This document shows, piece after piece, positions 1 to 8,503 of a stretch of 64,000 nucleotides of DNA. Every line of letters starts with the position of its first letter. Within the stretch, counting starts at the first letter, position 1. A program made the translations under genes and the position numbers. The stretch is from Pigmentiphaga sp. NML080357 (lineage in GTDB: Bacteria > Pseudomonadota > Gammaproteobacteria > Burkholderiales > Burkholderiaceae_B), in the NCBI RefSeq assembly GCF_002188465.1, contig NZ_NINW01000049.1, positions 558,001 through 622,000 of the forward strand, in the 5' to 3' direction. Below the pieces are notes generated by a model. That model worked only from the letters and a program-made list of their open reading frames with translations, had not been told where the DNA came from and made no database searches.

Positions 1-28
1 TTGCGTAATTATTGTACGCAATGCGTAA
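1..28. promoter_or_regulatory. Candidate IclR-type operator at the window edge
   Basis: Positions 1-21 form a perfect inverted repeat, TTGCGTA-N7-TACGCAA, followed at once by another half-site, TGCGTAA (22-28). A very similar palindrome lies just upstream of the IclR gene (955-981), so both probably bind that regulator. The regulator reads leftwards and stops at 113, so this site would control a leftward gene that starts outside the window. The regulator assignment is inferred from proximity and shared half-sites. Confidence 0.5.
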
Positions 29-112
29 AAACAGAACTGACGATAACACCTAGCCTCGTCGTTCGTCGAGGTACCGTCGCGGGCAGCGTTCCCCGCCGCC
101 GGGGGGCAGACG

Positions 113-940
113 CTAGAGGCCGTAGCCCAGGCGCCTGCTGACGGCTCCTGCCGCCCCACGCACGGCCCCGGCGATCTCGCCTTCGGGCGCGGGGTCGAAG
201 GCGCCGGAAGGCCCGAGCGCGGTCATGACCACGGTGACGCTGCCGTCGGCGTTGAAAACGGGCGCCGCGACGGCACTGATGCCGTTGAGCATCAGGTCGC
301 GCACGGGTGCGCAGCCCTGGTTCCGGATCTGCTCGAACAGGCGGTCCGCCGCCGGCCGGTCCGCCACCTGGCGGCGCTGGTCCGCCGTCGCGCCGTCCAG
401 CTCCCTCGCGATCAGCGCGTCCAGCACGGCCGAGCGGCAGAAGGCGCCGAAGGCGCGGCCGGTGGCCGACCACAGCACCGGCATGACCGATCCCACGCGC
501 ACGTTGACGGCGACCGGCTGCGCCGGTTCGCTCCAGCGCACGATGGTCGGGCCGCAATTGCCCAGTACGGAGACGAAGCACGACAGGTTGTGCGACTCGT
601 TCAGCCGCGCCAGTTCGGTCGAAGCCAGGGTCAGCGCATCCGATTGGCGCATGGCGGCCAGGCCGATGGCCAGCGATTCGGGGCCGAGCAGATACCGCGA
701 GGTGACCGGGTCCTGGATGACGAAGTCGGCCTCCACCAGGCTGGCGAGGTAGCGGTGGACCTTGGCGGGACTCTCGCCCAGCCGTCCCGCCAGCGCGGTG
801 AGCGAGGCGGCCCCGCCCATGGCGGCCAGGGTCTTGAGCACCGTCATGCCGGTGCCGGCCGACTGCACCTTGCTGCGGCGGGATGCGGTCTTGGTTGCCG
901 GCGTGCCGGTCGTCGAGGCGGGGGAGGGCTTGCTTGCCAT
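113..940 (-). CDS. IclR family transcriptional regulator
   Basis: A 275-residue protein with the usual IclR layout: an N-terminal winged helix-turn-helix (roughly residues 33-90, with the recognition segment around SPAKVHRYLASL) and a C-terminal effector-binding domain. The length fits the family (about 250-280). A basic, Ser/Thr-rich N-terminal tail of about 30 residues precedes the DNA-binding domain. The ATG at 940 is the first in-frame start below the palindrome at 955-981, which suits autoregulation. The effector is unknown; IclR proteins often control catabolism of aromatic or organic acids encoded nearby, and the likely target lies left of the window. Confidence 0.88.
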   Translation of the reverse strand: MASKPSPASTTGTPATKTASRRSKVQSAGTGMTVLKTLAAMGGAASLTALAGRLGESPAKVHRYLASLVEADFVIQDPVTSRYLLGPESLAIGLAAMRQSDALTLASTELARLNESHNLSCFVSVLGNCGPTIVRWSEPAQPVAVNVRVGSVMPVLWSATGRAFGAFCRSAVLDALIARELDGATADQRRQVADRPAADRLFEQIRNQGCAPVRDLMLNGISAVAAPVFNADGSVTVVMTALGPSGAFDPAPEGEIAGAVRGAAGAVSRRLGYGL

Positions 941-954
941 GAAAGGGCCTGGGG

Positions 955-981
955 TTGCGCAACGAGCGATATGTTACGCAA
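955..981. promoter_or_regulatory. Candidate operator upstream of the IclR gene
   Basis: TTGCGCAAC-N9-GTTACGCAA, a near-perfect inverted repeat 15 bases upstream of the regulator's ATG. It shares the TTGCGYA/TRCGCAA half-sites with the palindrome at 1-21. It lies in the 109-base divergent gap between the IclR gene and the DUF6152 gene, so it could affect both promoters. Seen directly as sequence; regulator identity is inferred. Confidence 0.55.
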
Positions 982-1049
982 AGGTGGACGCTATCTCGCG
1001 TCATGGCTTGCCGCTATAGTGGTCGTCTCATCTCCCGCAGGAGGCGCGC

Positions 1050-1430
1050 ATGTCCCTACGATCAACGGCAATCCTCGTCGCCGCGCTGGCCATCGCGGCA
1101 GGCACAGCCACCGCCTGGGCCCATCACGGCTGGTCCTGGGCCGAGGCCGAGCAAATGCAGCTGCGCGGGGTCGTCAAGCAGGTGCAGATCGCTCCGCCGC
1201 ATCCCTGGCTGGACGTGCAGACCGCCGATGACGGCCTTTGGCGGGTCGAGCTGGGCAACCCGTCCCAAACGCAGCGCGCGGGCTTCGTGGAAGGGTCGGC
1301 CAAGCCCGGCGACGCCGTCGTCGCCACCGGCAACCGTTCGCAAGACCGCGCCGAGAAGCGCATGAAGGCGGTGCAGATCTCGGTGGGCGGCAAGACCTAC
1401 GACATCTATCCCGAACGCATCCGGCGCTGA
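1050..1430 (+). CDS. DUF6152-type periplasmic protein
   Basis: A 126-residue exported protein. Residues 1-25 are a clear Sec signal peptide ending in TAWAHH. The mature part resembles the DUF6152 family: an early HHGW motif, then a small beta-rich domain with the phrase HPWLDVQ and a C-terminal DIYPERI. The function of the family is unknown; the His-rich mature N-terminus may bind a metal, but that is speculation. An AGGAGG ribosome site (near 1039) precedes the ATG. It is followed after 5 bases by a small membrane protein gene, probably in the same transcript. Confidence 0.72.
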   Translation: MSLRSTAILVAALAIAAGTATAWAHHGWSWAEAEQMQLRGVVKQVQIAPPHPWLDVQTADDGLWRVELGNPSQTQRAGFVEGSAKPGDAVVATGNRSQDRAEKRMKAVQISVGGKTYDIYPERIRR

Positions 1431-1435
1431 CCCGC

Positions 1436-1900
1436 ATGCTCGAATGGCTGGAGAGCCTGCCTCACGCCGCCGTGCTGCGGCACTCAGGCACGGCCTACCT
1501 GTTCGTCAACGCCGCGCATATTGCCTCCATAGGCGTGCTGCTGGGCGCCATCGTGGCCCTCGACTTGCGCTTGCTGGGGGTGTTCCCGGCCCTGCCGCTG
1601 GCGTCGGCCGGGCCGTTCCTGTCCCGCATGGCCGCCGCCGGGCTGGTCCTGGCGATGCTCACGGGATTCTGGCTGTTCTCGGTGCGGCCGGCCGAATATG
1701 CGGCCAACCCCGCGTTTCTGGCCAAGCTCGGTCTGCTTGCGCTCGGCATCCTGAATGCCGCGGTCCTGCACCGGAGCCGCGCGTGGCGCCGGGCCCTCGG
1801 AGAGCCGCGGGTGCCCCTGACCGTCCGCGCCCAGGCCGCCGGGTCCATGCTGGTCTGGCTGTCGGCCATCCTGGCGGGCCGGTGGATCGGCTTCCTGTAG
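1436..1900 (+). CDS. Small integral membrane protein, DUF6644/DUF2214-like
   Basis: A 154-residue hydrophobic protein with about four membrane helices. The N-terminal pattern (LEWLESLPHAAVLRHSG, then LFVNAAHIASIGVLLGAIVALDLRLLG) matches the DUF6644/DUF2214 type of membrane protein, which often sits next to a DUF6152 gene. No enzymatic motif is visible. The start chosen is the ATG at 1436, 5 bases after the upstream stop; a longer open frame exists upstream but overlaps the DUF6152 gene. It may work with the exported neighbour, but the role is unknown. Confidence 0.65.
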   Translation: MLEWLESLPHAAVLRHSGTAYLFVNAAHIASIGVLLGAIVALDLRLLGVFPALPLASAGPFLSRMAAAGLVLAMLTGFWLFSVRPAEYAANPAFLAKLGLLALGILNAAVLHRSRAWRRALGEPRVPLTVRAQAAGSMLVWLSAILAGRWIGFL

Positions 1901-1966
1901 ACGGGTTTGTACCGGGGGAGGCGTACGGTTCAGCGGCGCCGTCTGGCCCCGCACGCCGCAGGTCTT

Positions 1967-2407
1967 TCAGGACAGCGCGGCCAGCCCTGCGCGCAATTCG
2001 TCCGCCGAGAGCCCGTCCAGCGCGGATTCGATCGCCCTGTGGGTGGCGCGCCAGATCGGCAGCGCCCGAGCCAGCGCCGCGTGCCCCTTGTCGGTCAGGA
2101 CCAGCAGACGGCTGCGCCGGTCCGCGGGATCCACTTCCACGCGCACCAGCCCTTCGCGCTCGAGCGGCTTCAAGGCCGCGGTGAGCGTCGTCCTGTCCAT
2201 GGCCAGCAACCGGGCCACGGGCGCCATGGGCGGCGGCTCCGGACGATTGAGCGACATCAGCAGCGAAAACTGCCCATTGGTCAAGCCCACGGGCCGCAGG
2301 GCCTCGTCGAAGCGCTTGCCCAGCGCCCGTGCGGCGCGCTGCACGTGAAGGCACAGGCAGGCATCGCGTACCTCGAGCGTGGCGGCGAACGGAATTTTCT
2401 TTGACAT
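1967..2407 (-). CDS. MarR family transcriptional regulator
   Basis: A 146-residue winged-helix regulator of the MarR family. Visible elements are the helix 3-4 region (LTNGQFSLLMSL), the recognition helix (MDRTTLTAALKPLEREGLV) and the wing motif DPADRRSRLLVLTDKG, all in the expected order and spacing. The length is typical. It is divergent from the DUF1428 gene at 2514, and the gap holds a TTGATATCAA palindrome 15 bases from its start codon, the kind of site MarR proteins bind. It probably represses itself and the 2514 gene until a ligand binds; the ligand is not predictable. Confidence 0.88.
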   Translation of the reverse strand: MSKKIPFAATLEVRDACLCLHVQRAARALGKRFDEALRPVGLTNGQFSLLMSLNRPEPPPMAPVARLLAMDRTTLTAALKPLEREGLVRVEVDPADRRSRLLVLTDKGHAALARALPIWRATHRAIESALDGLSADELRAGLAALS

Positions 2408-2421
2408 GGTCCGTTTATTAT

Positions 2422-2433
2422 GTTGATATCAAC
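2422..2433. promoter_or_regulatory. MarR-type operator palindrome
   Basis: GTTGATATCAAC is a perfect 12-base palindrome in the MarR/DUF1428 divergent gap. It contains TTGATATCAA, close to operators known for several MarR-family repressors. Its position just upstream of the regulator's ATG suits autorepression. Confidence 0.55.
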
Positions 2434-2513
2434 GTAAATGTCAAATTGGCGATGCATGATCGCTACCAGGGATGGCGTTCATCCCGCCCATTCAGTCCGC
2501 AAGGAGACCGACG

Positions 2514-2867
2514 ATGAAGTACGTAGAAGGGTTTGTCGCAGCCGTGCCCGCCGCCAACAAGGAGCTCTACCGCAAGCACGCCGCCGACGCGGCGCCGCTG
2601 TTCAAGGAGTTCGGCGTCACGCGCATGGTCGAATGCTGGGGGGACGACGTGCCGGAGGGCAAGCTCACCGATTTTCGCCGCGCCGTCCAGGCCAAGGACG
2701 ACGAGGTCGTGGTGTTCAGCTGGTTCGAGTACCCGTCGAAAGAGGTGCGCGACGCCGCCGTGCAGAAAATGATGACCGATCCGCGCATGCAGGCCATGGG
2801 CGAGACCATGCCCTTCGACGGCAAGCGGATGATCATCGGCGGCTTCGTTCCCCTCCTGGACGTATAG
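2514..2867 (+). CDS. DUF1428 domain-containing protein
   Basis: A 117-residue soluble protein that looks like a DUF1428 member (ferredoxin-like alpha+beta fold). It opens MKYVEGFVAAVP and contains VECWGDDVPEGK and DPRMQAMGETMPFDGKRMIIGGF, all characteristic. The function of the family is not established; members often accompany small stress or antibiotic-response genes. The ATG at 2514 has an AAGGAG site at 2501-2506. It is divergent from the MarR gene and followed by the VOC pseudogene, so the three may form one regulated unit. Confidence 0.82.
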   Translation: MKYVEGFVAAVPAANKELYRKHAADAAPLFKEFGVTRMVECWGDDVPEGKLTDFRRAVQAKDDEVVVFSWFEYPSKEVRDAAVQKMMTDPRMQAMGETMPFDGKRMIIGGFVPLLDV

Positions 2868-2876
2868 GGGAAGCCG

Positions 2877-3353
2877 ATGGCCAAGGTTACTCAGCACCTC
2901 TGGTTCGCCGCCGACATGGACGCGGCGATCCGCTTCTATACATCGCTGATCCCCGGCTCGTCGATCGAGTGGACGACGCCGATTCCCGCGGATACCCCGA
3001 GCGGGCCGGCCGGCAGCGTGCACCTTGCCTCGTTCAAGCTGGGTGACCAGCGCTACATGGCGATCGAGGCCGGGCCGCTGGATCCGTTCAATCACTCTTT
3101 CTCGATCCACGTCGAGTGCGAGGACCAGGCCGAGGTCGACCGCCTTTGGGATGCGCTGAAGGAAGGCGGTTCGATCGAGCGGTGCGGCTGGCTGCGCGAT
3201 TGATGGGGACTGTGCTGGCAGATCGTGCCCAAGCGCCTGGGCGAGCTGATGCAGAGCGGCGATCCGGCCGCGGCCAAGCGAGTGTCCGAGGCCATGCTCA
3301 AGATGGTGAAGCTGGACGTTGCGGGCCTGGAGGCGGCGGCGCGGGGAGGCTAG
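2877..3353 (+). pseudogene. VOC/PhnB-like protein gene interrupted by an in-frame TGA
   Basis: The frame encodes a VOC (glyoxalase/PhnB-like) protein starting MAKVTQHLWFAADMDAAIRFY, but a TGA at 3201-3203 stops it after 108 residues. The same frame continues without a shift (WGLCWQIVPKRLGELM) to a TAG at 3351. Relatives normally read CGWLKDRWGLSWQIVP here, so the TGA sits where an Arg codon is expected; a single C-to-T change (CGA to TGA) explains it. The missing third holds the last beta strands of the domain, so the short product is probably inactive. Sequencing error or a very recent mutation are both possible. Confidence 0.8.
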
Positions 3354-3369
3354 GAGTCCGGGGCGCGGG

Positions 3370-3840
3370 CTATGCCTGGCTTTCCAGCGGCTTGCGGAAA
3401 TACACCACCCGCTCGGTTTCCTCGAACCCCAGGGCCTGGTGCATGCGGTGCGAGGCGATCGCGTCGGCCGCCGCATCGGAAGCGAATTCCATGCAACCCA
3501 TGGACCGCGCCCAGTCCTCGGCCGCCCCGCATAGCCGCCGCGCTATGCCTTGGCGCCGCCGGTCAGGGACCACGTAGATGCCTTCGAGAAAGCCGACGGG
3601 CGTAGACGTGCAACCGTTCACGTAGTCGTGCCGCAGCGAGGCTTCGGCAAAACCCACGGCGCGGCCCTGGTCATCGCGGGCGATCCACGCCACTTCCGTG
3701 CCCGCCCCGGCCAGCATCGCCTCGAGCTCTTCCCGATGCGACGCAAGCGTGTCCCCTGGCCACAGGGCGTCGCGCATCCGCGCCCATTCGTCGATGTCGG
3801 CGGGACCGCAGCGTTCGATGGAGCAGGCGTCGTTTTTCAT
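3370..3840 (-). CDS. GNAT acetyltransferase resembling aminoglycoside 6'-N-acetyltransferase
   Basis: A 156-residue GNAT protein that resembles chromosomal AAC(6')-I enzymes along its whole length: WARMRDALWPGD near the start, AEASLRHDYVNG, then VGFLEGIYVVPDRRRQGIARRL (the acetyl-CoA-binding motif A) and the ending FASDAAADAIASHRMHQALGFEETERVVYFRK. These enzymes use acetyl-CoA to acetylate the 6'-amino group of aminoglycosides. It is the last gene of the RND efflux operon and starts inside the stop of the channel gene (ATGA, 3837-3840), so it is translated with the pump. Similarity is recognised by eye; the real substrate may be another amine. Confidence 0.78.
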   Translation of the reverse strand: MKNDACSIERCGPADIDEWARMRDALWPGDTLASHREELEAMLAGAGTEVAWIARDDQGRAVGFAEASLRHDYVNGCTSTPVGFLEGIYVVPDRRRQGIARRLCGAAEDWARSMGCMEFASDAAADAIASHRMHQALGFEETERVVYFRKPLESQA

Positions 3841-5390
3841 TGCGTGGTCGATCCCGTGGACGTTTCGTTGCGCGACGAGGCAAGCGCGTCCGCATGCCAG
3901 CCTCCTCCCAGCGCGGCGATGAGGTTTACGCTCGCCGCGAGCCGGTTGCCCAGCAGCGACAACGCGGTGCGCTCGTTGCTGAGCGCCGCCGTCTGCACCG
4001 ACACCACGCTCAGGTAGTCGATCAGGCCGGATTCGAACTGGTTGGTGGTCAGCCGCAGCGACTCGCGCGCCGCGTCGAGGGCGCGCTGTTGCACGACCTG
4101 CTCTTCCTCCATGACGCGCAACTGGGACAGGTAGTTCTCCACTTCAGCCAGCGCCGACAGCACGGTCTGCCGGTAGGCCGCGACCTGCTGGTCGTAGGTG
4201 GCTTCGGCTTGCCGGGTCTGTGCGCGCCGCAGGCCGGCATCGAACAGGGGGGCGGCGAGCGCGGGGCCGAGCGACCAGAAGCGGGCCGGCGCGGTCAGCC
4301 AGTCGGAGAATTGCGAACTGCGATAGCCGAGCGAGGCGGACAGGGTCAGCGAGGGGAAATAGGCCGCCTGGGCGACGCCGATGCGGGCATTGGCCGCCTG
4401 TACCTGGCGCTCCGCGGCGGCGATGTCGGGCCGGCGTTCCAGCAGTTCCGACGGCAAGCCCACCGGAATGGCGGGCAGCACGGCGCGGAAGTCGGCCGGG
4501 GCGAGGCTGAACGCGGAGGGCGGCTGCCCCACCAGGATCGCAATGGCGTGCTCCAGCTGGGCGCGCTGCCAGCGCAGGTCGACGGCCTGGGCGCGCGTGG
4601 ATTCCAGCTGCGTGCGGGCCTGGGCGATCTCGGCCTTGGCCGCGACGCCTACCGCATAGCGGTTCTCGTTCAGGCGCAGCGAACGTTCATAGACTTTGAT
4701 CGTGGCCTCGAGCAGCCGTTGCTGCTCGTCCATGATGCGCAATTGAAAATAGCTGCGCGCCAGTTCGGCCTGCGCGCTCAGGTGGGCATTGGCCAGGTTG
4801 GCCGCGCTGGCCTGCGCGCTGGCGGTGTCGGCCTCGACGCTGCGCCGGATCCGCCCCCAAAGATCGGCCTCCCAGCTGGCGGTGGCATTCATGCTGAACT
4901 GGTTGCGTATGCTTTGCGAGCCGCCCTGGCTGATCACGACGCCGCTGCTGTTGGTGGTGGTGCTGCTGCTCGTGCCGGTGCCGCTGCGGGTGGCCGAGGC
5001 GTTGGCGCTGACACTGGGGAACTGGCCGGCGCGCGTGGCCTGCAGCACCGCCATGGCTTGCCGGTATTGGGCCTCGGCCTGGGCGACGGTCTGGTTGGCG
5101 GTCGCCACCTGGACCATGAGGCGCGACAGCTCGGGGTCGCCGAAGACCTCCCACCATGGTCCGCGGTGCGCGTCGTCGCGCGGCTCGGCGGCTTTCCAGC
5201 CGGCCGCTTCCTTGAACTGGACGCCGCTGGCGACGGTCGGCCGCACGTAGTCGGGCCCCATGGCGCAAGCCCCCAGCATGGTGATCAGGGCGATGCCGGC
5301 CGCCACGCGCGCGCCGGCGGCGAACGTACGGCGGCGGGACGGCAGGGGTTTGGAGGGCGTGCCCGCCCGCGCGGGCCACGTCTTGCTCAT
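3837..5390 (-). CDS. NodT-family RND outer-membrane channel lipoprotein
   Basis: A 517-residue outer-membrane factor of the OprM/NodT type, the exit duct of a tripartite efflux pump. The N-terminus has a basic stretch, a hydrophobic segment and a lipobox (LITMLGAC), followed by MGPDYVRP, the standard start of mature OprM-like proteins. Two repeated helical/strand regions follow, with the family phrases [34 protein letters not shown] (split here between two repeats) and [10 protein letters not shown]. The open frame runs much further upstream, but the ATG at 5390 overlaps the stop of the permease gene by 4 bases and begins the signal peptide. A Ser/Thr-rich stretch of about 25 residues (near 120-140) is a variable loop. 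Confidence 0.92.
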   Translation of the reverse strand: MSKTWPARAGTPSKPLPSRRRTFAAGARVAAGIALITMLGACAMGPDYVRPTVASGVQFKEAAGWKAAEPRDDAHRGPWWEVFGDPELSRLMVQVATANQTVAQAEAQYRQAMAVLQATRAGQFPSVSANASATRSGTGTSSSTTTNSSGVVISQGGSQSIRNQFSMNATASWEADLWGRIRRSVEADTASAQASAANLANAHLSAQAELARSYFQLRIMDEQQRLLEATIKVYERSLRLNENRYAVGVAAKAEIAQARTQLESTRAQAVDLRWQRAQLEHAIAILVGQPPSAFSLAPADFRAVLPAIPVGLPSELLERRPDIAAAERQVQAANARIGVAQAAYFPSLTLSASLGYRSSQFSDWLTAPARFWSLGPALAAPLFDAGLRRAQTRQAEATYDQQVAAYRQTVLSALAEVENYLSQLRVMEEEQVVQQRALDAARESLRLTTNQFESGLIDYLSVVSVQTAALSNERTALSLLGNRLAASVNLIAALGGGWHADALASSRNETSTGSTTQ

Positions 5391-8300
5391 AGATTGTCTC
5401 CGGGTAGCGCCAGGCCCGCGGATCGCGGACGGCCCCAGCGCCGTTGCGCCCGCAGGTGCAGGCGGTCGAGGTACAGATAGACCACGGGCGTGGTGAACAG
5501 CGTCAGCAACTGGCTGACGACGAGCCCGCCGACGATGGTGATGCCCAGCGGCTGGCGCAGCTCGGCGCCGGCGCCGGTGCTGATGACCAGCGGCACGGCG
5601 CCCAGGATGGCGGCCATCGTGGTCATCAGGATGGGGCGGAACCGCATCAGGCAGGCCTCGTGGATGGCCTCGCGCGAGCTCAGCCCGCGCCGCCGCTCGG
5701 CATCGAGCGCGAAGTCCACCATCATGATCGCGTTTTTCTTGACGATGCCGATCAGCAGGAAGACGCCGATCAGCGCGATGAGCGTGAACTCGCGCCCGAG
5801 CATCATCAGCGCCAGCAGCGCTCCCAGCCCCGCCGACGGCAGGGTCGAGAGGATGGTGAGCGGATGGATGTAGCTCTCGTAGAGCATGCCCAGCACCAGA
5901 TACATGGTGACGAGCGCCGCCAGGATCAGCCATGGCTGCGCGCTGAGCGCCGACTGCAGCGCCTTGGCGCTGCCCGCGAAGCCGGCCTGGATCTCGGTGG
6001 TGGGCAGGCTGATGCGCGCCACCGCGTCGTTGATCGCGCGCGTGGCCTGTTCCAGCGACACGCCGGGCGCGAGGTTGAACGAAATGGTGTCGGCGGCGAA
6101 CTGGCTCTCGTGCGAGACGCTCAGCGGCGCATTGGTCATGCGCCACTTCGCGAAGGCCGACAGCGGCACCCGGCTGCCGTCCGCGGTGATGACGTTGACC
6201 TTTTCCAGCGCCCCGGCATCCTGGGCGAAGCGCTGGTCGACCTCCATCACCACCCGGTACTGGTTGAGCGGGTTGTAGATGACCGAGACCTGCCGCTGGC
6301 TGAAGGAGTTGTTCAGCACCGCCGCGATCATGGACATGTTCACACCCAGGCGCGTGGCCGTCTCGCGGTCGATCTCCAGCGAGATCTGCCGCCCCTTGTC
6401 CTCGACGTCGACGTCGATGTCGGTCAGCTCGGGCAGCGCCGCCAGCGCGCGCGTGACGCGCGGCATCCAGGTCCGCAGCACCGACAGCTCGGACGCCATC
6501 AAGGAATATTGGTAGCCGGAATTTGACATGCGCGCGCCGATGCGGATGTCCTGGTTGGGCATCAGGAACATGCGTGCGCCCGGCACGTTGCCCAGCTTGC
6601 CGCGCAGGCGGTTCATGACCTCGTCCACCGAAACCTTGCGTTCGGCCAGCGGCTTGAGCTGGATCATCATGAAACTGGTGTTGCTGCCGCCGCGTCCGCC
6701 GCTGTAGCCCACCATGCTCTCGACCGCCGGGTCGGCCAGCACCACCTTGCGGAAATATTCCAGCTTGGGCCGCATGGCCTGGAACGAGGTGCCCTGGTCG
6801 GCGCGGATGAAACCCATCAATTGCCCGGTGTCCTGCTGCGGGAAGAAGCCCTTCGGGACCTTCACGTACAGGTACACGTTCAGCCCGATGACCACCAGCA
6901 GCACGACCAGCGTCAGCAGCGAATGCCGCAGTACCCACTGCAGCGCCTTGCCGTAGCCGCGCGTCATGCCGGACAGGAGCGATTCCAGCGCGCGCGCCAC
7001 CCGGCCCGGGGGCCGCTCTTCGCGCGCGGGCCGCAGCATGCGCGCGCACATCATGGGCGTGAGCGTGACCGACACGATCAGCGAGATCAGGATGGCCGCC
7101 GACAGGGTGACCGAGAATTCGCGGAACAGGCGGCCCACGATGTCGCCCATCAGCAGGATGGGAATGAAGACCGCCACCAGCGACAGGCTCATCGACAACA
7201 CGGTGAAGCCCACCTCGCGCGAGCCGAGCAGCGCCGCGCGCAGCGGCGACATGCCGGTCTCCAGGTGACGGGCGATGTTCTCCAGCACCACGATCGCGTC
7301 GTCGACGACGAAGCCGGTGGCCACGATCAGCGCCATCAGCGACATGGTATTGAGCGAGTAGCCGCACAGGTACATGACGGCGAAGGTGGCGATGAGCGAG
7401 ACCGGCACCGCCACGCTGGGTATCAGCGCGGCGCGCACGTTGCGCAGGAACAGCAGCACGACCAGGATGACCAGGATGACCGCGATGATGAGCGTGTGCT
7501 CGGCCTCGGCTAGCGAGGCGCGGATGCTGGGCGTGCGGTCCTGGGCCACGGTCAGGGCGACGTCGCCGGGCAGCAGGGCGCGCATCTGCGGCAGGGCCTC
7601 GTGGATGCGGTCCACCGTCTCGATGATGTTGGCGTCGGCCTGCCGTCCCACCACCAGCAGGATGGCCGGGCTGTTGTTGAGGAACCCCATGTTGAACAGG
7701 TCTTCCACCGAGTCCTCGACCCGCGCCACGTCGCTCAACAGCACGGGCGAGCCGTTGCGGTAGGCCACGACCAGCCCGCGGTATTCCCGGGCCTTGCGCA
7801 GCTGGTCGTTGGTGGCGACCAGCCAGCTGGTCTCGTCGTTCTCCAGCATGCCCTTGGGGCCGCGCGCGTTGGCGTTGTTCAGCGCGGTGCGCACCTCGTC
7901 GAGCGCGATGCCGTACTGGTTGAGAGCCGTGGGGTTCAGTTCCACCCGCACCGCCGGCAGCGAACTGCCGCCCACCTGCACGTCGCTAACACCCTTGATC
8001 TGCGCGATGCGCTGGGCGAGGATGGTGGAGCCGACGTCGTAGAGCTGTCCCTGGTCTAGCGTCGCGGAGGTGAGCGCCAGCACCATGATCGGCGCCGACG
8101 CCGGGTTGCGCTTGGTGTAGGTCGGGTTGCTGCGCAGGGAAGAAGGCAGCATGTTGCGGGCGGCATTGATGGCCCCCTGCACGTCGCGCGCGGCGCCGTC
8201 GATGTCGCGGCTCAGGTCGAACTGCAGCGTGATGCTGGTCGAGCCCTGCGTGCTGCGCGAGGTCATCTCGCTGATGCCGGCGATGCTGCCCAGCGAGCGC

Positions 8301-8503
8301 TCCAGCGGCGTGGCGACGCTCGAGGCCATGGTTTCGGGGCTCGCCCCCGGCAGGCTGGCCCGCACCGATATGGTGGGGAAATCGACCTGCGGCAGCGGCG
8401 CCACCGGCAGCTTGACGAAGGCCAGCGCGCCGGCAAGCACCACCGCGATCGACAGCAGCACGGTGGCCACCGGCCGCATGATGAACGGCGCCGAAATATT
8501 CAT
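5387..8503 (-). CDS. mdtC: RND efflux permease, MdtC-like
   Basis: A 1038-residue inner-membrane proton-drug antiporter of the HAE1 RND family. It has twelve predicted membrane helices with two large periplasmic loops. The proton-relay residues are visible: the Asp pair in TM4 ([14 protein letters not shown]) and the Lys in TM10 ([15 protein letters not shown]). The N-terminus ([21 protein letters not shown], one residue over a short motif) and its place after another permease match MdtC, which pairs with MdtB in a 2:1 heterotrimer in E. coli. Four-base overlaps join it to both neighbours. Likely substrates are bile-salt-like or novobiocin-like compounds by analogy only. Confidence 0.92.
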   Translation of the reverse strand: MNISAPFIMRPVATVLLSIAVVLAGALAFVKLPVAPLPQVDFPTISVRASLPGASPETMASSVATPLERSLGSIAGISEMTSRSTQGSTSITLQFDLSRDIDGAARDVQGAINAARNMLPSSLRSNPTYTKRNPASAPIMVLALTSATLDQGQLYDVGSTILAQRIAQIKGVSDVQVGGSSLPAVRVELNPTALNQYGIALDEVRTALNNANARGPKGMLENDETSWLVATNDQLRKAREYRGLVVAYRNGSPVLLSDVARVEDSVEDLFNMGFLNNSPAILLVVGRQADANIIETVDRIHEALPQMRALLPGDVALTVAQDRTPSIRASLAEAEHTLIIAVILVILVVLLFLRNVRAALIPSVAVPVSLIATFAVMYLCGYSLNTMSLMALIVATGFVVDDAIVVLENIARHLETGMSPLRAALLGSREVGFTVLSMSLSLVAVFIPILLMGDIVGRLFREFSVTLSAAILISLIVSVTLTPMMCARMLRPAREERPPGRVARALESLLSGMTRGYGKALQWVLRHSLLTLVVLLVVIGLNVYLYVKVPKGFFPQQDTGQLMGFIRADQGTSFQAMRPKLEYFRKVVLADPAVESMVGYSGGRGGSNTSFMMIQLKPLAERKVSVDEVMNRLRGKLGNVPGARMFLMPNQDIRIGARMSNSGYQYSLMASELSVLRTWMPRVTRALAALPELTDIDVDVEDKGRQISLEIDRETATRLGVNMSMIAAVLNNSFSQRQVSVIYNPLNQYRVVMEVDQRFAQDAGALEKVNVITADGSRVPLSAFAKWRMTNAPLSVSHESQFAADTISFNLAPGVSLEQATRAINDAVARISLPTTEIQAGFAGSAKALQSALSAQPWLILAALVTMYLVLGMLYESYIHPLTILSTLPSAGLGALLALMMLGREFTLIALIGVFLLIGIVKKNAIMMVDFALDAERRRGLSSREAIHEACLMRFRPILMTTMAAILGAVPLVISTGAGAELRQPLGITIVGGLVVSQLLTLFTTPVVYLYLDRLHLRAQRRWGRPRSAGLALPGDNL

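Noticed and set aside
3201-3203. TGA as a selenocysteine codon in the VOC gene
   Set aside because: No SECIS-like stem-loop recognised just after it, and relatives have Arg, not Cys, at the position. A nonsense mutation is simpler.
3837-7367. Open frame running from the channel gene into the permease gene, read as one long protein
   Set aside because: The part upstream of 5390 is a second frame of the mdtC-like gene. The real channel protein starts at the ATG at 5390 with a lipoprotein signal.
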